This document shows, in pieces, positions 27,149 through 35,166 of a stretch of DNA of 64,000 nucleotides. Numbering within the stretch: the first letter of the stretch is position 1; each line of letters starts with the position of its first letter. Source of the DNA: Enterococcus gilvus ATCC BAA-350. GTDB taxonomy: Bacteria; Bacillota; Bacilli; Lactobacillales; Enterococcaceae. The stretch is taken from NCBI RefSeq assembly GCF_000407545.1, contig NZ_ASWH01000002.1:62001-126000 (forward strand), written 5' to 3'. The notes beneath the pieces were generated by a model that saw only the letters and a list, made by a program, of their open reading frames with translations, was not told the DNA's origin and searched no databases. The position numbers and the translations under genes were made by a program.

Positions 27149-28276
27149 CTAATTGTTTTCTTTAAACCAATCTTTTCCTTCTTCTACAGAATTATAAATT
27201 TTTAAGTTTGGAAATTGTATTTTTCGATCTTCTTCTGAAACTTCAAATAGATACCGTTCATTGTTGTAAACTTTGTAGTTGTCTTCAGATACCTTCACTA
27301 AAAAACTGTCCTTTTTAGTGAGCTCAATCGTACTGCTCTCAACCTCAGGATCAATGATATACGATTCAAAGACAATGCAACTCGATAAATAGAAACAACA
27401 TATTGACGAGAGTAAAATAATTAATTTGTGCGGCTTATTCCTACGTTCTGAGAAAATACTGTTAGCACGATCAATTAATTGATACTGCTTGCTGGAAGCA
27501 AAGGAAGGAAAGTAGGAGATATTTTTATCTGAACATCTCCGATCAATGTGTTTCCCGACGTGTAAGAGTGTTTCGACATAGTCGATTTTTTCTGTTTGAT
27601 CCAATTGAGAAACGACAAATTCATCCGCTTTTAGCTCAATAATTTGGTTAAAAGAGTCCTTAAAAATGTATATCACAGGATTCCACCAGTAAATTATCGA
27701 AAGAATCTCATATAAATACTTGATCCATATATCATAGCTTGAGATATGAAACAACTCGTGATCTAAGATGTATTTTTTTTGCTTTTCAGAAATCGTTAAT
27801 TCAGGGAGTACAATGATTGGACGGATAAGTCCTATGACAAAAGGGGGGATAGCTTGATCAACAGTGACTACTTTTTTATTCTTATAATAAAAGCTGGGCT
27901 TCTTGCTAAGAATACGTTTAAGTAAATAAACCTTTTGAAGGGCAAGAAAAAAACGGATCAAACAGAATAAGCTGCCAATAAGCCAGATAATAATAAGTAA
28001 ATTTCCAACACTAAAGGAGGTGCTCCCCGCTAAAAGGAGCTCCTTATTTAGCAACGAGTCAATTTTTGGAAGTAGACGATCAGAAGGAATGGTTATTGTA
28101 AAAAAGTACTCTACTGGAAAAAATAAACGGATAATAAAAACAACACTGACTATCATAAGCAACGTTGCGGATAAAAGCTGATTTATCCGCATTTTCTTTA
28201 GTAAAAGCACTAAAAATAAAACGATTCCAGAACTTAGTATTAATGTTGATAAAAGAGCTGCAAAAGAAATTATCAT
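27149..28276 (-). CDS. M56-family (BlaR1/MecR1-type) membrane metallopeptidase
   Basis: A 375-residue antirepressor-type sensor. Four or so membrane helices surround a zinc protease motif, HELFH in 'ILDHELFHISSYDIW', with a downstream Glu in 'ELKADEFVVSQLD'. Unlike BlaR1 it lacks a penicillin-binding sensor domain; the C-terminus after the last helix ('LLSSICCFYLSSCIVF') is only about 75 residues. So it likely senses something else and triggers cleavage of the BlaI-like repressor encoded upstream. It overlaps that gene by 4 bp (ATGA). Confidence 0.88.
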   Translation of the reverse strand: MIISFAALLSTLILSSGIVLFLVLLLKKMRINQLLSATLLMIVSVVFIIRLFFPVEYFFTITIPSDRLLPKIDSLLNKELLLAGSTSFSVGNLLIIIWLIGSLFCLIRFFLALQKVYLLKRILSKKPSFYYKNKKVVTVDQAIPPFVIGLIRPIIVLPELTISEKQKKYILDHELFHISSYDIWIKYLYEILSIIYWWNPVIYIFKDSFNQIIELKADEFVVSQLDQTEKIDYVETLLHVGKHIDRRCSDKNISYFPSFASSKQYQLIDRANSIFSERRNKPHKLIILLSSICCFYLSSCIVFESYIIDPEVESSTIELTKKDSFLVKVSEDNYKVYNNERYLFEVSEEDRKIQFPNLKIYNSVEEGKDWFKENN

Positions 28277-28647
28277 TGGAGATCCCTCTTCTTTTGACGA
28301 AGGATTTCTTCGAGTTCCTCAAGTTCTTCGCTCATTTTTTCTGAAGAGCTGTTACCTAAGAATTCGCTTAATAAAACTGAAATATTCAAGCCTGCATATT
28401 GATCAATCACAAAAGCTTCTTCCGATACTAAAGGAACGTAACTTCTGGTCAATACGGTACCGCTGTATACGATATCTTTTACTTCAATTAGCTTCTTCTT
28501 GATCAACTTTTTCAAAGATATTTGAATAGTACTTAGAACTAAATCGGGATTGATCGTATGGATGTCTTTAGCAGTTAGTGATTTTTGAGATTCCCATAAA
28601 ATTTTCAAAACGTCCAATTCTTTGTTGGTTACTTCGTACTTTTTCAT
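28273..28647 (-). CDS. BlaI/MecI/CopY-family repressor
   Basis: A 124-residue winged-helix repressor: 'VTNKELDVLKILWESQKSLT' and 'LSTIQISLKKLIKKKLIEV' match the BlaI HTH, and the C-terminal helices ('GNSSSEKMSEELEELEEIL') are the dimerisation and proteolysis region. The frame continues to 28674, but a TATAAT (28680-28675) sits against that codon, so ATG 28647 with AAAGGA upstream is the start. An 11-bp inverted repeat lies over the -35 region. It forms a two-gene unit with the M56 protease. Confidence 0.9.
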   Translation of the reverse strand: MKKYEVTNKELDVLKILWESQKSLTAKDIHTINPDLVLSTIQISLKKLIKKKLIEVKDIVYSGTVLTRSYVPLVSEEAFVIDQYAGLNISVLLSEFLGNSSSEKMSEELEELEEILRQKKRDLQ

Positions 28648-28690
28648 TAGACTATCACGTCCTTTCAAGTTCATATTATAGCATAGCGAA

Positions 28691-28717
28691 ACAATTATTT
28701 AAGTAATAAATAATTGT
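28691..28717. promoter_or_regulatory. BlaI-type operator: perfect 11-bp inverted repeat
   Basis: ACAATTATTTA and TAAATAATTGT flank a 5-bp spacer, overlapping the -35 region for the TATAAT at 28680-28675 (minus strand). The length and ACA...TGT ends resemble BlaI/MecI operators, supporting autoregulation. Confidence 0.75.
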
Positions 28718-29013
28718 ATATTGACAGAATAAAAAAATAGTCAATTGGTATTTTTATATTTTAGTCAGTTAAAGTCGAAAAGCGATAGGAAAGGAGGGCT
28801 GAAGGACAAGAAGAAAGAAGCAATTCACCGAGTTGTATAAGAATGCTGCATGAAGAAATCGCATCGGAAATGGGTCTTAGGGTTAATGGTTCAGATGCGT
28901 TCTAACGGACTTGGAATGCTTCAATTCGATACATAGATACAATTTTCCCACGTAACACTCGATAAAAGTACATCATACAAAACATTATACAATTGACGTA
29001 TTACTATTTTATA

Positions 29014-29061
29014 GACAAAATATTTAATTGTTTTGTCAATATTTATGTGATACTCTATATT
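29014..29061 (+). promoter_or_regulatory. Promoter of the 29089 gene with an overlapping operator-like repeat
   Basis: TTGTCA (29033-29038), a 17-bp spacer and TATATT (29056-29061) form a good promoter. GACAAAA (29014-29020) and TTTTGTC (29031-29037) are inverted repeats covering the -35. The core ACAAAATATTTA resembles the BlaI-type operator arm ACAATTATTTA. The rest of the gap between the repressor and this promoter shows no gene. Confidence 0.55.
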
Positions 29062-29088
29062 TATCGATAAATGATTGGTGGTATCTCA

Positions 29089-29553
29089 GTGATAGTCAAA
29101 AATAATGGATTATATCAATTTTTACAACACGTCGATAGCTATCTGTATCGTTTCTTAAAGCAAGTAAAGTGTCTGTCTAGAAGGCAGCGACAGATACTAC
29201 TTTGTTTAGTTGTTTTGTCACTAGTTGCATGCATGAGTCTTATAAATGGAATGGTTGATAATAACGCTGCATGGGTGGAGGGTAGTTGGTCGAATAAATC
29301 AGTCTTATTTTCATTCAAAGCAAAAAATGACCATTGTAAAGTATGGAATATAAAAAAAGAGGATCAACTGCTAACAGAGAATGTCTTGATAGCTGTGAAT
29401 TCTACTAGAAAAAACATTGTTTTAGCAAAATCTGGCAATACGATAGAATATCACCTGACAAAATTAAATAAAAAACAAATAGAGCTACGAATTGTTAACC
29501 AAGGAAAAGAAGTAGAAAAAATTAGACTTAGAAAAGACAAAAAAACACCTTAA
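29089..29553 (+). CDS. Membrane-anchored protein of unknown function near the BlaI locus
   Basis: About 154 residues: a basic cytoplasmic N-terminus, one membrane helix ('ILLCLVVLSLVACMSLI'), then an extracellular part with 'AAWVEGSWSNKSVLFSF' and alternating polar/hydrophobic residues suggesting a small beta barrel. The frame opens at ATG 29071, but that codon is only about 10 bp after the -10 element and has no ribosome site; GGTGG precedes GTG 29089 by 7 bases. I do not recognise the family. The promoter carries an operator-like repeat similar to that of the neighbouring BlaI gene. Confidence 0.65.
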   Translation: MIVKNNGLYQFLQHVDSYLYRFLKQVKCLSRRQRQILLCLVVLSLVACMSLINGMVDNNAAWVEGSWSNKSVLFSFKAKNDHCKVWNIKKEDQLLTENVLIAVNSTRKNIVLAKSGNTIEYHLTKLNKKQIELRIVNQGKEVEKIRLRKDKKTP

Positions 29554-29601
29554 TATATGTTGTCTCTAGCACGGCGATATGCCGAGGAAGCTGTATAGGA
29601 A

Positions 29602-29766
29602 GTGAAAAAAATAAAGTGGATTGTACGTTACGTTCTTTTAGTAGTCCTATTATTTCTAATCATACGAGTAGCCATAGAGATTCATTTGGAGGAAGTTCTT
29701 ATCTACTTAGATCCTATGAAACTGTTTTGGTGTATATTTCAAAGCATAAGAAAAAATATTTTTTAA
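29602..29766 (+). CDS. 54-residue single-helix membrane peptide
   Basis: GTG 29602 opens a 54-codon frame with a membrane helix ('YVLLVVLLFLIIRVAIEI') and a second amphipathic segment. The ribosome site is imperfect (AGGAA directly before GTG; GAGGA 12 bases away). It follows the anchored protein by 48 bp and ends before a strong terminator, so it likely belongs to the same transcript. Confidence 0.45.
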   Translation: MKKIKWIVRYVLLVVLLFLIIRVAIEIHLEEVLIYLDPMKLFWCIFQSIRKNIF

Positions 29767-29829
29767 TGGGTTAGGTAATTAAAGCTTTCTGACAAATGAT
29801 TTTGAGAAAGAGAAAGTTCAGATTAGCTT

Positions 29830-29883
29830 AGAGACTGTAGACAACAGCCATATAACGGCTGTTGTCTACAGTCTCTTTTTCTT
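29830..29883. terminator. Perfect 20-bp stem terminator
   Basis: AGAGACTGTAGACAACAGCC pairs perfectly with its complement at 29857-29876, 7-nt loop, followed by five or more T. Confidence 0.92.
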
Positions 29884-30007
29884 ATAATTTCGTATTCAGA
29901 GTTTTAAATGAGAGTATTCGTGTAAAACTTTTCGAATGTCCATACAATACTTTCCTTTGTTTTGCATCTGCTACAAACAACAATGACGGCAATCTTAAAT
30001 GAAGCTT

Positions 30008-30027
30008 GTTCGGAATTCAGTACAAAC
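30008..30027 (+). repeat. Single copy of the 20-bp GTTTG...CAAAC motif
   Basis: GTTCGGAATTCAGTACAAAC matches the last unit of the tandem repeat at 30902 with one difference. It lies 42 bp from the 3' end of the 30069 gene, in an otherwise empty stretch. Confidence 0.55.
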
Positions 30028-30068
30028 GCAACAAGAAAACGGGTACTAAGAAGGAACTAATTGACTCT

Positions 30069-30551
30069 CTAATCCACCTTAGAATAAATCAACGGTTTTG
30101 AAACACCTTCTGAGTTTTCCTTCGTTGTAAAAGAGTAAAATTGTATCTCATTCTGAGACAACTGCTTAAGATTGTAGCGGAAATCAGCGGCTTTCAGAGG
30201 GGTTAGTATCCAATGATCATGTGAGGAAAGATAGTCTGCCCCTTTCAGATCAACGATTCCATCCTCGTTGGGGGCCTTCTCGTTTGTTATCACAGCCACA
30301 GGGACGCCCTCGATCTGCTTGAATTCAATGATTTGAGCGATCTCTTCTGACCGCCATTTTCCTGAAAATTGTGCCAAAAATGCGGTGGAATCACCGGGAT
30401 CTTCTGGAGGGGCGACAGAGGAAGCGACACTCGAAAGGGTCGTTTCTGTTGTCGTTTTATCGGCTGATTTTTTTAGTGGCGTGAGTAGCAAGAGGGCGAT
30501 CAAAACCAACAGAAATAATCCTATTAAACGTTTCTTTCTATACGTGCCCAT
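30069..30551 (-). CDS. Signal-anchored extracellular protein of unknown function
   Basis: 160 residues: basic N-terminus and membrane helix ('RLIGLFLLVLIALLLLTPL'), a Thr/Ser-rich linker and a ~100-residue domain with 'FLAQFSGKWRSEEIAQIIEF' at its start. That beginning ('GKW' followed by short strands) resembles small extracytoplasmic beta-barrel domains seen in hypothetical enterococcal proteins. No enzyme motif. AAAGGAG lies 6 bases before ATG 30551. Its upstream region carries the 40-bp tandem repeat about 150 bp away. Confidence 0.7.
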   Translation of the reverse strand: MGTYRKKRLIGLFLLVLIALLLLTPLKKSADKTTTETTLSSVASSVAPPEDPGDSTAFLAQFSGKWRSEEIAQIIEFKQIEGVPVAVITNEKAPNEDGIVDLKGADYLSSHDHWILTPLKAADFRYNLKQLSQNEIQFYSFTTKENSEGVSKPLIYSKVD

Positions 30552-30701
30552 AAAAAACTCCTTTCGCCGTAAAGTATCCTTCAGTTTCAGTATAGTATAA
30601 ACGCCAAGTCATGGATAGACGAATAAGCTGTCAAATGCCCTTGGTGTCTCACTTGTCAGCCCACCCAGAGCATCGAAATCATTTATGCATTTTAAGCATA
30701 T

Positions 30702-30921
30702 GTTTGACATTGAGTGCAAATATTCTAGTGATTTCACGAAAGTTTGACATTGAGTACAAACATAATGGCAATTTCATGAAAGTTTGACGTTGAGTACAAA
30801 CATACTGGCAATTTCACGAAAGTTTGACATTGAGTACAAACATACTGGCAATATCTCGAAAGTTTGACATTGAGTATAAAAATACTGGCAATTTCAAGAA
30901 AGTTTGGAATTCAGTACAAAC
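30702..30921 (+). repeat. 40-bp tandem repeat, about 5.5 units
   Basis: Units start at 30702, 30742, 30782, 30822, 30862 and 30902, exactly 40 bp apart. The best-conserved part is GTTTGACATTGAGTACAAAC, itself with inverted ends (GTTTG/CAAAC), followed by ATACTGGCAATTTCACGAAA-like spacers. The last unit reads GTTTGGAATTCAGTACAAAC, as in the dispersed single copies. It lies in a 514-bp gene-free gap between the ends of two minus-strand transcription units; I see nothing else in this gap. Confidence 0.9.
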
Positions 30922-31065
30922 ATTACGAGGAAATTTGTAAAAAGAATTGTAGGTCATTTTGAGACAGTTACCGAACAGAGGATGGAATCATCGAGCTCCT
31001 TAATTTCAGTGATTTTATTCCATGAAAATGCGGAAAAAACACATTCTAGCAGCCCTTCAGAGTCG

Positions 31066-31971
31066 TTATTCCTCCAAAGAAAGATACTGTGAGAGCGTGT
31101 TCGTCAGTTCTTTTCGGACGCGGTCTCGGATGCGGGTGGGCTGGATGATTTTCAGGTGCTTGCCAAAGGATAATAAGTATCTGATCAGCCATTCTTGGTC
31201 GGGTAGCTGGCTGGAGACGATCGCCGTGCCCTCTTTTTGCAGGGCGATGTCTGCATGATCAAATTCATCGAACACGCGATACAAGATGTCTTTAGAAAAC
31301 AACAGGGTCAAAGAAATAGTCTCTTCTTTCCGACTGAGGGCAGGGGTTTCAGGCGGCGCTATCGGGTCGAAGGTCTCATCGAGAAGCTGCAATGAGTGCA
31401 TGCGGCTGATTTTGAACATCCGAAATTCATTTTTGTTCAGGCAAAAGGCTTGCAAGTACCAGGTTTGAGATTTGAAGAGCAATTTTAAGGGCTTGCAGAC
31501 TCTTTTCGTGTGTTGATTGTAGGAATTTAGATAATCGAAGGTGATTTTCCTCCTATTTAAGATACTTGATTTGAGACTGTCGAAGGTGTCTTCCTTTTTC
31601 TCTTGATACCACGGGGAAAAGTCGATGTCTAACCAACTCTCATAGGAGAGATTGAACAGGGACTGTAATTTTAAATAGGAGCTGTTGCTTTCCTCTGGGA
31701 CAATCGTTTTTATGCTTGTCAGTGCCAGCAGCAAATGCTCCTGTTCCTTTTTTGACAGTAACACGTTGTCCAATACAAAGTGATCCATCAGGTAAATCCC
31801 GCCATTTCTGCCAGTATCTGCACAGATGGGGATGCCGAGAGCGCTGAGGGCATCGATATCTCTAAAAATAGTCCGCGTCGACACTTCAAACAGAGCCGCC
31901 AGCTCTTTTGAGGTCGTTCGTTTTGTATTTAAAAGGTGATAAATAATTCCAAATAGGCGCTCGTTCGTCAT
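31066..31971 (-). CDS. WYL-domain transcriptional regulator (YafY-like)
   Basis: A 301-residue DeoR-type HTH plus WYL regulator. The HTH ('TTSKELAALFEVSTRTIFRD') is followed by the 'GRNGGIYLMDHF' wing and a WYL-type ligand domain around 'LLFKSQTWYLQAFCLNKNEF'. It is divergent from the effector-binding protein at 32067 with a promoter and palindrome between, a common arrangement in which the regulator controls the adjacent gene. Confidence 0.9.
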   Translation of the reverse strand: MTNERLFGIIYHLLNTKRTTSKELAALFEVSTRTIFRDIDALSALGIPICADTGRNGGIYLMDHFVLDNVLLSKKEQEHLLLALTSIKTIVPEESNSSYLKLQSLFNLSYESWLDIDFSPWYQEKKEDTFDSLKSSILNRRKITFDYLNSYNQHTKRVCKPLKLLFKSQTWYLQAFCLNKNEFRMFKISRMHSLQLLDETFDPIAPPETPALSRKEETISLTLLFSKDILYRVFDEFDHADIALQKEGTAIVSSQLPDQEWLIRYLLSFGKHLKIIQPTRIRDRVRKELTNTLSQYLSLEE

Positions 31972-32004
31972 TTCCGATTCTCCTCCAAAAGTTTTCGCTA
32001 AATG

Positions 32005-32033
32005 ATGACAAAAGGTGTCATAGTATCTATAGT
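32005..32033 (+). promoter_or_regulatory. Promoter with overlapping palindrome for the 32067 gene
   Basis: ATGACA (32005-32010), 17-bp spacer, TATAGT (32028-32033). ATGACA-AAAGG-TGTCAT (32005-32021) is a perfect inverted repeat over the -35, a natural site for the divergent WYL regulator. Confidence 0.65.
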
Positions 32034-32066
32034 ACTATTTAACCATAGTCGTGAGGAGGAATTGAC

Positions 32067-32468
32067 ATGAAGTTTTCGATTTTTGATACGGTACGCACGA
32101 ACAATTTCAAGGATGCAGCGATTCAGGAAAAAATTATCGGTCTTTGGCAGCGAAATGCGCCTGCTATTGCTCAGGCGAAGGAACAAGGCAAAACGATCGT
32201 GGCGGTGTACCATGAGTATGAAAGTGATTATAAGGGCGATTATTCTGTCTCAATCGGCACAGAGACGGAGACAGCGTCTAATTTCGATACAGCGAACTAT
32301 CGCTGGAAGGAATATGCCGTGGATGCCTCGGACGAATTTGGCATCCTAAATACTTGGAAGCAAATATGGGCAGAAGAAGACGCCCAGACGCTCCACCGCG
32401 CATATGGGTTCGATTATGAAGCCTACACACCTACTGGGGAACAGGCGATTTTCATAGGAATTCTCTAG
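32067..32468 (+). CDS. GyrI-like/effector-binding-domain protein
   Basis: A 133-residue stand-alone SOUL/GyrI-like small-molecule-binding domain: 'MKFSIFDTVRTNNF' at the start, 'KTIVAVYHEYESDYKGDYSV' in the middle and 'YEAYTPTGEQAIFIGIL' at the end match the effector-binding (YdeE/Bacterial_effector) pattern. Such proteins bind or hydrolyse cyclic or amphipathic compounds. It has AGGAGG before ATG and is controlled from the promoter with the WYL-divergent palindrome. Confidence 0.8.
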   Translation: MKFSIFDTVRTNNFKDAAIQEKIIGLWQRNAPAIAQAKEQGKTIVAVYHEYESDYKGDYSVSIGTETETASNFDTANYRWKEYAVDASDEFGILNTWKQIWAEEDAQTLHRAYGFDYEAYTPTGEQAIFIGIL

Positions 32469-32476
32469 CTTCCGAC

Positions 32477-32611
32477 TCAGTACCCCGCCCAGATCACACA
32501 AGAAACGAAAACCCAGCCGCCGAGGAAAGTCACAGGCGGCCAATATTTGAAATCATCCCAGCACGAGAATCCCCCTGCCCATACGCAGGGGGATCGTTGG
32601 CGTCTCGTCAT
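32477..32611 (-). CDS. Possible 44-residue Trp-rich peptide
   Basis: ATG 32611 opens a 44-codon frame ending in a hydrophobic stretch ('FLGGWVFVSCVIWAGY'). A strong GC-rich hairpin (ATCCCCCTGC/GCAGGGGGAT, 32569-32594) lies inside the frame and lacks a T run. The ribosome site is weak, so I report it with low confidence. Confidence 0.3.
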   Translation of the reverse strand: MTRRQRSPCVWAGGFSCWDDFKYWPPVTFLGGWVFVSCVIWAGY

Positions 32612-32739
32612 GGATCACGCCCATTGATCGAGCTTTTGCTTGAAAAACTGAATATCAGATCTAGAAACTGTATAGATTTGAAGACACCTTATAAAGTCTT
32701 CTTTGATAAAGTATTGCACTCGATTTGACAATCTTAGAA

Positions 32740-32771
32740 TAAAAAAGTACCTATCGAGAAAAATAGGTACT
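32740..32771 (-). terminator. Terminator of the LysM gene
   Basis: On the minus strand AGTACCTAT and ATAGGTACT form a stem followed by six T. Confidence 0.85.
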
Positions 32772-32788
32772 AATCAGAGTAATAGGTG

Positions 32789-32927
32789 TTATTGTTCTTT
32801 ATTATCTACTGCTGGCAATTCAGGTTCCACAGAATCGTGTGGATTTTCCAATGACTCGTCGTCTTCATCATCTTCTACTTGTGGCTCTAGTAGTGGAACC
32901 GGCTCGAAATCAGAAGGAGGCACGTGA
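32789..32927 (-). pseudogene. Out-of-frame acidic tail of the LysM protein
   Basis: In the neighbouring frame the sequence continues as a low-complexity acidic, Pro-rich tail ('PPSDFEPVPLLEPQVEDD', later 'NPHDSVEPELPAVDNKEQ') that ends just before the terminator. It has no start of its own and looks like the displaced C-terminus of the LysM protein, shifted near a run of four C (32933-32936). Confidence 0.6.
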
Positions 32928-33362
32928 AGTGTCCCCAGAACCTTCGACAGCAGGAGTTTCAAAATACGTGGTAGTGTCAGCCTGTGGCTCCTCGTAATAA
33001 AACTCTTGATAGGCGCTCTCTGTTGGAATACTTGCACTCGGTGGAATGAAAGTTGGCGCTTGTGTCATCGAGGTGCTGATCTTAGTAATCAAAATATCTC
33101 CCACGTTGATCTGGTCGATGTGATTAATGTTATTTGCCGAAGCGAATACTGTGAGATCTAGATTCAATGCTTCAGCGATTGCGGACAATGTGTCTCCAGA
33201 CTGGACGGTGTATTGACCAGAATCGTCAATATCATTTTTTATTTGTTCAACTGAACGTGGTTGCCAAGTGGAAGCATCGGCTACATCAGTGCCATAAAGA
33301 ACCCCTAAAGTGAGTGAACCTAAAAGTGAAATACCCAATAAAAACGTTTTATACTTTTTCAT
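32910..33362 (-). CDS. Secreted LysM-domain protein (C-terminus probably frameshifted)
   Basis: A 150-residue exported peptidoglycan-binding protein: signal peptide ending near 'DVADAS', then one LysM module ('YTVQSGDTLSAIAEALNL' to 'INVGDILITKI'), then a Pro/Thr/Tyr-rich tail. AATGGAGG lies before the ATG. The current frame ends at 'GDTSRASF', but codons typical of the tail resume in the next frame for about 46 more residues until the terminator. The simplest view is a one-base indel in a G run near 32933-32936, real or a sequencing error. LysM binding itself is unaffected. Confidence 0.8.
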   Translation of the reverse strand: MKKYKTFLLGISLLGSLTLGVLYGTDVADASTWQPRSVEQIKNDIDDSGQYTVQSGDTLSAIAEALNLDLTVFASANNINHIDQINVGDILITKISTSMTQAPTFIPPSASIPTESAYQEFYYEEPQADTTTYFETPAVEGSGDTSRASF

Positions 33363-33600
33363 ACTCTACCTCCATTACGTTGATTTAATTAAAACCATGC
33401 AGCTTATGAAACGAATCGTACATATCCCATAGGTTAAGTTTATCAGATTTTATCGCGATAACGGTCATTATAATAAGTATTAATTAGATAATATGAGTAA
33501 AAATCAAATTTTCTCTTTTTTATCAATATGAACGTCAGAGTCTAGCAACCTATCGAATTATTCGGTTAATGCAACCTATCGGAATATCGTAGAAGAAATT

Positions 33601-33640
33601 AAAAACAGCCGGACACTTTTATGAGTGACCGGCTGTTTAT
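33601..33640 (-). terminator. Terminator of the 33645 gene
   Basis: AAACAGCCGG and CCGGCTGTTT form a stem (inner GTCACT/AGTG pairs add length) followed by T on the minus strand. The gap 33363-33600 upstream of the LysM gene shows only a short direct repeat (AACCTATCG). Confidence 0.8.
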
Positions 33641-33644
33641 TTCG

Positions 33645-33809
33645 TCAGATAAATGCAGTAGTAATTAATTCCAATACGCCTAGAAATCCCGAAATGAAAG
33701 CTCGGAGGAGTCTATTTTTTATTTTTGACGTGTGGTATTGATTCAAAGAAAAGCCATAACTACAAAGTATGATAAAAAGTAAAAAGATAGCAATCATGAG
33801 AACGTTCAT
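33645..33809 (-). CDS. 54-residue membrane protein
   Basis: Two membrane helices ('VLMIAIFLLFIILCSYGF' and 'AFISGFLGVLELITTAFI') separated by a basic loop. The frame opens further upstream, but AAAGGAG lies 8 bases before ATG 33809. Small two-helix proteins of this type are often bacteriocin-immunity-like or regulatory; there is no motif here to decide. Confidence 0.6.
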   Translation of the reverse strand: MNVLMIAIFLLFIILCSYGFSLNQYHTSKIKNRLLRAFISGFLGVLELITTAFI

Positions 33810-33950
33810 TTCCCCAACTCCTTTCAATGATCGTAAGCGAAGCAGGGGGAGTTGTAAAGGGTATTTGAGGTCTGTTTTGAAAGAAGAAACTACAGGAATC
33901 GTGTAGTCTATAAACGACATGGTGTAGCAAAAGAGTATAAGAGCGTATTC

Positions 33951-34865
33951 TCAATTTACATTGTAGTGATTTTCGTTTGAATGCTCAAAGTTTCCATCGC
34001 TTGTTTCCACCACAATACCGTCAGAATAAACTTTCAAAAACCCGAGAGTGCCAGAACCACCATCTTCCTTCATGCTAACGCTAGTGGCTTTGATTTTTCT
34101 ATACGCACCATTTCTATCGGATGAAGATCCAAGATCAGCATATACACTATCATCCGTTTGGTATTTTTCTTGCATAATTTTCTTAGCTTCTTCATAGGTT
34201 GGAGCGTCAGTAGTATTTGAAGTGAGTGATGGATCAAATTCGATTACTTGATATTGGTCTACGTTTGAATGAGGCTGAAATGCAAGTGCTATATGCCCGT
34301 TGTTCATGTAATACGCGTATACTCTTGTATCGTTTTCATTAAAAGGATAAAAAAATTCTTTAGTTGCCGCAGCAGCGACAGTATCCAGTTTTAGTTCAGT
34401 ATTCACTTTAACGATTTTCACAGAAGAATGTTCGTTTACTTTCAATGATTTGGTAGGTATCGTAATGGGAACAAGTAACGCAGATTGTGTTTGCTGAAAG
34501 TTTGGAGAATTATAAGTTAGTTCAATGCCATCATTTGATTTACCTGTAACCAGATGAAATTTTATAGTTCCGTAAGTGCCGCTAGCTTCAGGATACCCAT
34601 TAAAAGTAACGCTATAGGACGTCTCATTAGTTTGTTGTTCGTTCTTAACAGAAGTTGATGAGTCCGTAGTATCTATGGAACTATCACTAGACCGATCTGT
34701 ACTAGAAGTGTTCACACCCCCGTTTTGGCCGGAAGAAGAAGGAGCATTTCCCAGAATGCTAAGAAAAAAAGCACAGACTAACATTAGGATTATTAAACTC
34801 AATAGCAGGACCGTCCATTTTAATCGTGTGTTTTTCTTTATCATTTGATTTTGATTTCTTTGCAT
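33951..34865 (-). CDS. Signal-anchored extracellular protein of unknown function
   Basis: About 304 residues: a basic N-terminus, one membrane helix ('WTVLLLSLIILMLVCAFFLS'), a Ser/Asp/Thr-rich linker and a ~220-residue extracellular region with a beta-rich domain ('YSVTFNGYPEASGTYGTIKF') and a second part containing 'YEEAKKIMQEKYQTDDSVY'. I do not recognise a family; the layout is that of many DUF4767-like enterococcal surface proteins. The frame opens at GTG 34877, but the G-rich ribosome site (GGTGGGG) lies 6 bases before ATG 34865. Confidence 0.7.
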   Translation of the reverse strand: MQRNQNQMIKKNTRLKWTVLLLSLIILMLVCAFFLSILGNAPSSSGQNGGVNTSSTDRSSDSSIDTTDSSTSVKNEQQTNETSYSVTFNGYPEASGTYGTIKFHLVTGKSNDGIELTYNSPNFQQTQSALLVPITIPTKSLKVNEHSSVKIVKVNTELKLDTVAAAATKEFFYPFNENDTRVYAYYMNNGHIALAFQPHSNVDQYQVIEFDPSLTSNTTDAPTYEEAKKIMQEKYQTDDSVYADLGSSSDRNGAYRKIKATSVSMKEDGGSGTLGFLKVYSDGIVVETSDGNFEHSNENHYNVN

Positions 34866-35166
34866 AATTAACCCCACCCTAAAAAGACTTTATAATTATT
34901 ATACTGCAACAGCTTGCAACGAACGAATAAATAACGGAAATTGATCTAAGGTTTTATCGGAATAAAAGGGTAGAAGAGTGTGGGGAAATCTGCGAAGGGA
35001 AAGAAGAAACTAAAAACCACAGCGCGCTACAGAACATCGAGTATTCTCTTGGAGAAAGTGAACAAAAAGAAGTCTGATTTGTTCTGTAAGCCAACGAAAT
35101 AATGCAGCTAATAATTCTAAATTTTCAGTTTTGTTGTTTTTGTTTATAAAATTTGCTGGACAAGTA
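34866..35166. other. Gene-free gap
   Basis: 301 bp without a supportable gene, repeat or hairpin terminator. It should hold the promoter of the 33951 gene near its left edge and the 3' end of the 35167 transcript. Confidence 0.6.

Noticed and set aside
27149..28647. Beta-lactam resistance regulator (BlaR1-BlaI)
   Set aside because: The M56 protein lacks a penicillin-binding domain and no beta-lactamase or PBP gene is near.
30702..30921. CRISPR array
   Set aside because: The 40-bp units are contiguous copies; there are no unique spacers between constant repeats and no cas genes nearby.
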